From Lepidodermella squamata (taxonomy: Eukaryota > Gastrotricha), in NCBI GenBank assembly GCA_047495785.1, contig JBLDXI010000009.1, positions 5,270,001-5,334,000 on the forward strand: 64,000 nt of DNA, read 5' to 3'. Positions 56,360 to 64,000 of the stretch are shown here, piece after piece. The notes under the pieces are model-generated. The model was given only the letters and a program-made list of their open reading frames with translations, did not search any database and had not been told where the DNA came from. Positions within the stretch are counted from its first letter, which is position 1. Each line of letters opens with the position of its first letter. Made by a program: the position numbers and the translations under genes.

Positions 56360-59292
56360 ATGCTGCTGCCGGGCGTGAGCGGCTGCCTGGCCGCTGTGCA
56401 GACGAGCAGTGGTGGTGACAAGCCGGAAGTCAGCAACCGGACATCGCGGCCGTATCTTCGAGCGACGAGGCCGAGACGCAGTTCGCCTTGGCTAGTGCTG
56501 GCTCGCGTCATGCTCTTCTCGAACGCCTCCATGCTATGCATGATGTTGGGTAAGTTCAATCCCATAAAATTCAATCCCTAAATCAACTCGCACTCATGAT
56601 CCGTTCAGTTCATCATTAATATTCCAATTATAATACTGATTCCGTAGATTGGTAAAAATTATGTTTTCAATTGCAATGGGACCCCACTTGGCACGGTACA
56701 GTTGTCCGACAGGGAAAAATTGGTGGCAAAATCTGAGGTATGGAAAGAACGGTGAAAAATCAGCATTTCAAACTTCGAGGAGGGATCCATTAGTCAATGC
56801 GGGATGATAATGTGATACAATCATGAAATCTTACGAGGGATGCCTTATGTGGTGGGGTTGTAGGTTGTGGGTCTGAAGATCCCGTGGTCGATGGAAAAAT
56901 CGTGAAAATTGTAGTTTATACTAGAGTAACAACATTCTATCCTAGGATCTTGATCCTTAACCACTCATTCCTCATTTCTCGTTTTTTAATTTCAGTGCAA
57001 GGGTTCAAGTCGACCCTATCGCCGACTGAAGAGCCTACGTCACTTATGAACAGCGACCGCGGTCGGCAGGTGTTCCTAGCAACCAACACCATGCCATCAG
57101 CGAATCGCTACCTGCAAGAGAAAAGCGACGACACTCTGACTACAGCACCTACAACCACAACAGAACGAGCCGCGACGTCACGCCCGTCGACGTCGGCCGA
57201 GCATAAGCTGTACGAAACGCTGTTCAAGCGCTCGCTGTACCAAAAAAACGTCCGCCCGGTGCAGAACCATCTGCGTTCAATCAAAGTCCGCCTCGGTGTT
57301 TGCGTCATGACCATTGACGAGATCATTGAGAAGGACCAGACTATGATTACTTCCGGATGTATTAAAATGAAATGGAGCGATGAATTCTTGCAATGGGCAC
57401 CCGAGGCTTACTCAAATCTAACATGGCTCGTCATGCCTTCGACGGAAATTTGGCTGCCGGATATCGCCCTGGTCAATTCGCCAGATCCATATACAATTAC
57501 GAGAAAACCTGCCTTTGCTGAGGTGACTAACACCGGGCAGGTTGGCTACTACCCTTCCGGCCGTTTTTCGACACGTTGCGCCATTTCGCTGCTCTTCTTC
57601 CCGTTCGACATTCAAAAGTGCGAACTCCGCTTCGAGTCTTGGGTGTACCCGACTCAGTGGCTGCACATCGAGCCGTGGGAGCAGAACCCGATAGATATGA
57701 AGGACTTCTATCGCAACCACCAGTGGGACCTGGAACGCGTGTCGGCGATCCCGGGCAACATCAGCTACGACGGCCTTGACTTTTCGACGATGCGTTTCAT
57801 TTTCTACTTCCGGCGCCGCAGTCTCTACTACTCGGTGCTGTCTATCTTCCCCGGCGTGCTCATGTCCATGTTGCAAATGTTTAGCCACACTCTGCCCGTT
57901 GAACATCCAGGTAAAACATATTTTTTGTTTAATTTTTAGGCTACTATAAGTAACATCGAGAAACACCTTATTCTTGATATCAAATTATGTTCAAGTTCAC
58001 ATTCATGATTATTCTACGAAAATTGTTTCAGTTCAGCTGCTCACTGACCCTCGCAGTTATTGGGAGCGTAGTCGTTATTAGTTTGCGTACATCCTATCAA
58101 GTTTCACAATGGGGATATATAGGGCAGGCGGAAATTGGACCTAGTGATCCCGTAGAGGTTTGGTTTTCTCATCGTCAGGGGAATAATCATGCAGTGCATT
58201 TGATCACGCCAAATGCAACTTACACTACGCCTCAAATGCGTTGAGGGCAGTTTTTCCCACTCTATTCGATAAAATCACGGAAAACCAGTTTGCTCTAGGT
58301 ATGACTGCAGACTGATTTAGGGACAAAAAATCAAAAGGGCCCAAAATACTTAAATAAACCTAGAGGTAGAAAAATCAAAGAAAGAAATTTAGGAATTTAG
58401 GAAAGACTAACTTGTTTCTTCTACTTTTTCAGCTCGTATGACCCTGCTAACTTCGTTGTTCGTGTCAGCTTCCGTGTTGCAGTCCTCACTCGCGTCACAG
58501 ATGCCCAAGTCCAGCGACGGCATATCCCTCATTCAGATGTACCTGATGATTTTCAGCTCGAACCTCATCATATCCATGGTTGTCACCTTCGTCAACATGC
58601 ACGTATGGTTCCGCGTACCACTGGCCGAGGTGCCAAATGCAATTCGCATGCTACGGTCTTACCTCCTCGATACAGGCGGAACAACAGGCCGGCCTGTTGA
58701 AAAACCGCCCGCCGCTGAGAAGCCAACTCCAGCCAGTGCGTTGAAGGGCAGTCGATTAGCGGCGTCAGGGGGCCCAGTTGGTCCCTCGATCTCAGCAGGG
58801 TCGATCGCAAACCAGGGTGATGAACCGTCGATGAGTCGAGTTAACGAAATGGGCGTGCCCCAGTTCGTTAATCGAGCCGATCAAACCGAGGACGATGAAG
58901 CTGCATCCTTAGTCGTGAGCTACTGCTGTGGGGTTGTCCGGCACCGGACTACAGTCAGCGGCCGGCGGCGAGGCAATCGCCGGTTCTCTTCAGACACAGG
59001 AGGCGGTTTGCTTCGAAAGCGGGTGACTTCTAGTTCAAAGCCGCCGAGCAAATCACCGCCACCTGTTTCAAAACCTGCTGATTCAACAGCGACCCCGGGT
59101 AAGAAGCCGCTCGCCTCCGTCGTTCAAACGGTGCAGAGCCAGCTGACAGATCGCAAGGAGCGGTGGCTGCGGTTTTCGATGAAAGTAGACAAAGCTTTCC
59201 TATACGCAATGGCCATTTTCAACACAATATGCCCGATCACAATTTTTCTCATTGTGCCACAATTTCAGACGTACAATGACGGCGAGATGTAG
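56360..59292 (+). CDS. Cys-loop ligand-gated ion channel subunit (nicotinic-like)
   Basis: Exons 56360-56549, 56996-57910 and 58433-59292 join in phase 1 to 654 residues. The ligand-binding domain shows 'MKWSDEFLQWAPEAYSNL', 'IWLPDIALVNS' and the Cys loop 'CAISLLFFPFDIQKC' (C-x13-C), the nicotinic form. Loop C lacks the vicinal cysteines of alpha subunits. TM1 is 'LYYSVLSIFPGVLMSMLQMF', TM2 'MTLLTSLFVSASVLQSSLAS', TM3 'LIQMYLMIFSSNLIISMVV'; a long Ser/Pro-rich loop precedes TM4 'FLYAMAIFNTICPITIFLIV'. The TM1-TM2 link reads 'EHPARMTL', the P-A-R motif of anion channels, formed across the last intron. The start is uncertain: a hydrophobic stretch at 'MLFSNASMLCMML' could be the true signal peptide. 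AATAAA at 59422-59427. Confidence 0.85.
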
Positions 59293-59586
59293 CAGAAGAT
59301 GATACACCTATGGAAATTTGAAATCATGAGACACTGCGTTATCTCACAAAGTATTACATTTAAATCTATCTTATCATAACATTTATTGTTAGGTTTTTTA
59401 AAGCAATTTTGATTGTGCAAAAATAAAGATGCCTGACCACTGAAACCGGTCTCTTTTTATGCAGTGAATAAACGGGGTCAAGGTTTAGCTCATACCTCAT
59501 ACCAAAAGCCTTCCTATTCTGGATCCTGATAGCGGAAAAGCATGATTATAAAAACACTACTCCATTATCACTACAGCTTATCAACT

Positions 59587-59660
59587 GGCCGCTTAGCTCA
59601 GTTGGTTAGAGCGTCGTGCTAATAACGCGAAGGTCGTGAGTTCGATCCTCCCAGTGGCCA
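59587..59660 (+). tRNA. tRNA-Ile (AAT)
   Basis: 74 nt. Acceptor GGCCGCT pairs with AGTGGCC; A box TAGCTCAGTTGG; anticodon loop CTAATAA gives AAT; B box GAGTTCGATCC. Followed by a T run as pol III terminator (ATGTTTTTC). Confidence 0.95.
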
Positions 59661-59837
59661 CATGTTTTTCAACAGTGTTGACTTGGAATTTCGAATTTTG
59701 AAAGCTTTCATCGAGGATCAAATTTTTTTTTTGAATATTACTCATTATTTATTACCTCAATCTATGGACCGTGAATCTCTGTATGGTTATATTAACGCTT
59801 CATTTTTTTATTTGCGCATGTTTACTTTTACCTGAAT

Positions 59838-59953
59838 GAGAGCCTACGTAGTGAGTGACCTGCGGTCAATGTTTTTTTGCATTCAAGTGCTAGCGGCGTC
59901 ATTGCTTTGTTACGCATGTACATATTGGCGTTTGCGCCGGTCTTCTCATCAAA
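59838..59953 (+). promoter_or_regulatory. 5' flank shared by both tRNA-Tyr genes, copy 1
   Basis: About 115 bp starting GAGCCTACGTAGTGAGTGAC are nearly identical to 60999-61112. Kept together with the tRNA in the duplication. Confidence 0.6.
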
Positions 59954-60039
59954 CCCGCGATAGCTCAGCTGGTAGAGCGGAGGACTGTAGATGTAACGCA
60001 GATATCCTTAGGTCGGTGGTTCAAGTCCGCCTCGCGGGA
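59954..60039 (+). tRNA. tRNA-Tyr (GTA) with 13-nt intron, copy 1
   Basis: 86 nt including an intron ATGTAACGCAGAT one base 3' of the anticodon GTA, the canonical 37/38 site. Acceptor CCCGCGA/TCGCGGG; A box TAGCTCAGCTGG; B box GGTTCAAGTCC. T-rich terminator follows. Confidence 0.95.
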
Positions 60040-60998
60040 AATTACATTTTTCGTTTTATTTTTTATTTTTTTTTTATTGCAAATAATTATCGATCCGATA
60101 CTTTGTAAGCCAGCCTAAAATGCTCGTTTTCGTATTCGCAGAGGCGTATTGCCAAGAAATCGGCTCGCTTCACTTGCATCTAATTCGTTTTTAATTGTTT
60201 TCTGGTTTTACAGAAATAAAAGTATGTACTCTCCCAGAACAGCCCCAAAGACTTGAGGTTTCAGGCTTTGGGAAACGACATCTGTGATTTTTTAATCGCT
60301 CATTAACTGATGCCAAGAATTCCGCTAGTTCGAGCCAATCGACCGAAAACAGCTAAGAGAAAAAATATCGAAAAATTCAAGATTTTTTTCTAATTCGCAT
60401 ACACTTTTTCGGTAATTTTTTCGAGTGGCAGAAACTTTCAAGTTAGGAAGAAAATCGGAGGACTGGCCCAGTGCCAGCACCATTCATTTCATCGATAATT
60501 TGACGATTTCATTTAATTTTATTATCTACTATTTTAATTGCCCAAGGCATGATTAGCGTCGCTTGTCCCGTCCCCTATCTTCAACCCCTACATTTTATTC
60601 GCTTACATTTTACTCGGTCTTACCGCCAAGATGTGATTGTGGCTTCAAAATTGGTTACGATGCCTTTTCTTGCCGCCAACTTGTTTATAACTATTTTTTA
60701 TCTAAACCTAAACTGAAAAAATTGTAACTGTTGAATCTTTTGTTGGGTATTGTTGCTGATGCTGAAACGGACCGAATTGACATGACTATCTGCCACTTGC
60801 CTTTTACTTCAAGAAAACTTCCTTTTCTTAGCTCTCAACTTTGGGATTTGTGCTCTTAAATAAATAAAAATGAATAAATTATGATGCGCCGTGGTGGTCA
60901 CCGTGATCGCTCGGGCTAAGTTAATGCCTCCAATCAGCGCCAGGTCGGCGAAAAGCAGGGCCTAAACAAGCTGATCTCGGCAAGTGGCTCTCAGTGAA
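60040..60998. other. Spacer between tRNA-Tyr copies
   Basis: AT-rich, about 960 bp. A GC-richer patch near 60.88-60.98 kb ('GTGGTGGTCACCGTGATCGC') is not recognised as any RNA. No ORF supported. Confidence 0.45.
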
Positions 60999-61112
60999 TG
61001 AGCCTACGTAGTGAGTGACCTGTGGTGTATGTTTTTTTCATACAAGTGCTAGCGGCGTCTTTGCTTTGATACGCATGTACATATTGGCGTTTGCGCCGGT
61101 CTTCTCATCAAA
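60999..61112 (+). promoter_or_regulatory. 5' flank shared by both tRNA-Tyr genes, copy 2
   Basis: Matches 59838-59953 with scattered changes; the 50 bp nearest the tRNA are identical. Confidence 0.6.
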
Positions 61113-61198
61113 CCCGCGATAGCTCAGCTGGTAGAGCGGAGGACTGTAGATGTAACGCAGATATCCTTAGGTCGGTGGTTCAAGTCCGCCTCGCGGGA
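61113..61198 (+). tRNA. tRNA-Tyr (GTA) with 13-nt intron, copy 2
   Basis: Identical to copy 1, intron included. Offset of 1159 bp; direct duplication with its upstream flank. T-rich terminator follows. Confidence 0.95.
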
Positions 61199-61633
61199 AA
61201 TGACATTTTTCGTTTTATTTTTTATTTATTATTTATTTTTTCATTGCAAATCGATCCGATAATTTTTTTACTTTGAAGCGCAGATAGAAATTGCAGCGTG
61301 CTTCATAAATTATGTTATGTCCCGTAGTTGAAGGCAGAAGTCTTTTATTTTGTTTTTATTAATAGTAGTATAGACTATAGAGGAGAAGTAAGGAGTAGAG
61401 AGTCATAAGTTTCGCATGCTATGGCAGATTGCTATGGGTAAGAAAGATCTTCTTCCCTAATTTTCCGATGAAATGGAAATGGCAAAATTTTTCGAAGTTA
61501 GTACGGTTGTAAAACAATTAATTAGCTAATTTTCAAACGGAGAGGAAAAAGTGCGCCTAAATCGTCAACCTAATTAAGCGGAGATCATCATAAAGCTAGT
61601 ACAAAAATTTTGTAAAATAAAATGAAAAAGAAT

Positions 61634-61706
61634 CGCCCGATGTGGGGCTCGAACCCACGACCCTGGGATTAAGAGTCCCATGCTCTACCGACTGAGCTAA
61701 CCGGGC
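61634..61706 (-). tRNA. tRNA-Lys (CTT)
   Basis: 73 nt. Read on the minus strand, acceptor GCCCGGT pairs with ATCGGGC; A box TAGCTCAGTCGG; anticodon loop CTCTTAA gives CTT; B box GGTTCGAGCCC. T run (TTCTTTTTC) follows on the minus strand. Confidence 0.95.
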
Positions 61707-62183
61707 TTGCTTATCTATAAGCAATCATATGCCAGCCTTATACACACACATGCACGCCTGCAAAAAATAGTGCGCGCAGAAAAAAACTTGTGCGCGATGT
61801 CAAATAAAACGGGGGTTTTACGAACTCACGCAGCCGCAATTCGTCGTATAAAATTGAACATACACTCTCGTCGTTTATATGGATTTTGTTTAGAAAAAAG
61901 TATGTGATTTTATTGTCACATGACCTTAGTTACATACCTCGACTTTTTTTATTAAGAAATCACTCATAGTTATAGATTATTTATTTATACAACGTTTTTC
62001 GGAATTTTTACATCGTTTCTGAGCTAAAAGCTGCCGATATTCATATTTTCTACATCAAAAAAATAAAATTACCTTGCGCGAAATTTAGTTTTAGCGCTGC
62101 AGTTCCACCTTGCTCGTAGCAAGGTTATTTCATGTTTGTTTTTTTGCAAACACATACCTTGTTCTCAGTCCATGGTACTGTCT
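61707..62183. other. Spacer between tRNA-Lys and tRNA-Asn
   Basis: AT-rich with no supported ORF or RNA. It separates divergently transcribed tRNA genes and must hold both upstream regions. Confidence 0.45.
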
Positions 62184-62200
62184 GCTTCTGTGGCGCAATT

Positions 62201-62240
<40 letters not shown>

Positions 62241-62257
62241 GAGCCCACCCAGGAGCG
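62184..62257 (+). tRNA. tRNA-Asn (GTT)
   Basis: 74 nt. Acceptor GCTTCTG pairs with CAGGAGC (one G-U); A box TGGCGCAATTGG; anticodon loop CTGTTAA gives GTT; B box GGTTCGAGCCC. T-rich tract follows. Confidence 0.95.
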
Positions 62258-62361
62258 CATGTTTTTATTTATTTTTTATTTTTTTATTTTTTATCCTTTT
62301 TTCTCCCATTGACAATTTTTATTCGAATTTTTCGATTTCGAGTAGAAAATTAAACAATTTA

Positions 62362-63587
62362 TTAATAAGGACGTATGGTAATCAACGCAATCACAGTCAA
62401 TACAGCAATGAGGTAGAAAGGTCCGGGTAATTTGCAAGACGAGTCGCCCAAATGCCGATGCTCAGTCGTCGGCTTCCTCTTGCCGCGCCAGTTCGCCCGC
62501 CGATCCATCAACACGAATGCCGCATCAGAATAGCCGCGGTCTTCAGCCTCCAACAACGCCGTATTCTCCTGTTCATCCGTCGCCTCAATATTCGCGCCGC
62601 GATCGAGCAGCAGCTGCAAAATATCCGTCTGCCCGGTTGAAGCGGCCCAAATTAGCGGAGTCCGGCCGTAGATTTTGTCTTTCGCCTCAATATCAGCGCC
62701 GCGATCTAGTAACAACTTGACAACCGCATAACGGCCACTCGTGCAAGCGCTTATTAGAGCCGTGAACCCATCCTCGGGTGATACGTTGGGGTCGGCGCCA
62801 AAATCAAGTAAAATTTTGGTAACTTCGCGACTTCTTGATAGAGTCAACGCTGAGTAGCCTCCGCCAGCTTTCGCCTCGAAATCAGCCCCGCGTTGAAGGA
62901 GCAGTCTTACAACATCAGGGAAGCCTCTTTGAGCTGCAACTATCAACGGGGTGTAGTAACCACTATCCCTAGCGTTGATATTTCCACCTGCGTCGAGGAG
63001 AGCCCGAAGAATATCGACCCGGCCTGTGGAAGCTGCTAGATGCAATGGGGTCTCTTTATTCACCCCCTCTGGAGCATCAGGATCCGCCCCGGCTTTGAGC
63101 AGGGCCTGGACGTTCTTCAAAATCCCGAAATGGACGGCGAAACCCAAAGGACGTCGGCCTTCGTTGTATTCTTCGATATTAGGATCAGCCCCAAATTCGA
63201 GGAGTAGCTCCAACATTTCTAGGCTTTGGTTACATTGAGCAGCTCGGAGGAGGGCTGTAGCGCCCACAATCAGTTCGTAGCCTGAGTACTCGCCAGCGCA
63301 AGAATACGCATCTTGATCAGCTCGGGCATTGACTTCAACCTCCCGGTTATTCAGCATCGATCTAACAGTCGCCAGATCTCCGGAAACGGCTGCTTGGCCT
63401 AATTGTTGAATCTTGGCATAGTAAGCATCTTTTTGAGCAGACTTCATTGGCTGAAAAATGTAAATATTTCGGTTTTCAACAATAATTCAGTGGTAAGGAT
63501 TATTACGTCAGGCTCGTCGACACTGTTTCTAATTGCCGCCACGCCTGAGAGAACGTGAGCCGAAAGAAGCACGAGAAAAGTCAACAT
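62362..63587 (-). CDS. Ankyrin-repeat protein with signal peptide and C-terminal membrane segment
   Basis: Exons 63587-63507 and 63450-62362, joined in phase 0 across a 56-bp intron (GAC|GTAATA to TTTTTCAG), give 389 residues. The start ATG at 63587 yields a signal-like N-terminus 'MLTFLVLLSAHVLSGVAA'; an in-frame ATG 23 codons upstream (63656) would bury it. About eight ankyrin repeats run from residue 40 to 330 ('KETPLHLAASTGRVDILRALLDAGG', with the typical TPLHxAA and LLxxGA motifs). Near the end 'FYLIAVLTVIALITI' is a membrane-length segment followed by only three residues. If both signals act, the repeats would lie in the ER lumen or outside the cell, unusual for ankyrins. If the second exon's ATG (63447) is used, it would be a tail-anchored cytosolic-facing protein. 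Role unknown. Confidence 0.8.
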
Positions 63588-64000
63588 GGTATTGCCCGCT
63601 ATAGGGGTTCGAATGACGAGTTGCCTCTTTGCTGGTCTTGGCGCGGCGGAAAACAAGCGGTATTATTAATGATCGGTATTGATTATGGTGTTTTCCGTAG
63701 CGTGACACGTAATACTATTTCATAAGTGCAGAAAGAAATTCGTCGAGCTAACAAAGCGGTTGTCTCGATCGATCGGCTGATGCATAGTCAGCGCACTTTG
63801 TAATTATTCTCAACAGGTGTGGGCATGGAGCGCGCCTTCGCCCGCCCAGTGCGACAAACGTAGCGAGAAGATAATTTTTGCGTTAATTATTCATCGGCCC
63901 ATCGAGCAAGTGCCGGGTTAAGAGTGATCAGATGGGCGGATAGCTGCTGTTGATAAACATGCCGCACTCGCGGTAAACATATTTACTCCGAGATTGAGAA
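63588..64000. other. Upstream region of the ankyrin gene, right edge of window
   Basis: Should contain the promoter of the minus-strand ankyrin gene. A moderately GC-rich patch lies at 63.81-63.85 kb. No other gene is visible. Confidence 0.4.

Noticed and set aside
57418-57966. 182-codon minus-strand frame
   Set aside because: Antisense shadow of the ligand-binding exon of the Cys-loop receptor.
57987-58244. 85-codon frame with hydrophobic N-terminus in the last receptor intron
   Set aside because: The splice that skips it restores TM1-TM2 continuity; the frame has no domain I can name. A nested small gene cannot be fully excluded.

Overview
This is nuclear DNA of an animal. It carries intron-bearing protein genes of metazoan type (a GFI1/senseless-class zinc-finger gene, a Cys-loop receptor, VAMP7, LRRC51), tRNA-Tyr genes with the canonical intron, LINE relics, and many TIR transposons with target-site duplications. 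Introns end in TTTTCAG-like acceptors, as in nematodes, but LRRC51 is more typical of animals with motile cilia. I therefore leave the phylum open (small invertebrate, possibly ecdysozoan). The standard genetic code is used. No CRISPR array, operon or other prokaryotic feature was seen.

Layout. 0-2.4 kb: retroelement relics. 2.4-7.3 kb: housekeeping genes LRRC51 and VAMP7. 8.6-34.1 kb: an accessory region holding a family of tiny secreted six-cysteine proteins of PAN/apple-like pattern (five intact two-exon genes and one pseudogene). All five share a signal-peptide exon and a phase-1 intron at the same place. The gene unit is duplicated, and the region is broken up by transposons. These include a fold-back element with telomere-like arms, a two-gene DDE element (15.16-24.02 kb) with 112-bp perfect TIRs and a TTA target duplication, and, nested inside it, a 3.6-kb Mutator-like element with a 10-bp target duplication. 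The Mutator-like element encodes a predicted transposase fused to a ULP1-type protease domain. Two LINE fragments and several MITEs follow.

34.1-56 kb is gene-poor. AT-rich sequence alternates with CpG-rich islands around the single GFI1-like gene (40.7-43.9 kb), and MITEs are scattered through it (hairpin, Tc1/mariner-like, pogo-like, and a 943-bp TIR element with a tRNA-like core). 56.3-59.3 kb: a Cys-loop channel subunit with a nicotinic-type extracellular domain but a P-A-R motif before TM2. 59.6-62.3 kb: five tRNA genes (Ile, Tyr x2, Lys, Asn). 62.4-63.6 kb, minus strand: an ankyrin-repeat protein with a predicted signal peptide and C-terminal membrane segment.

The most unusual material is the small secreted protein family with its shared upstream and 3' UTR elements, the two-gene DDE element with an unrecognised partner protein, the transposase-protease fusion, and the hybrid-signature ion channel. 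All similarity calls come from motif recognition by eye; no database search was run.
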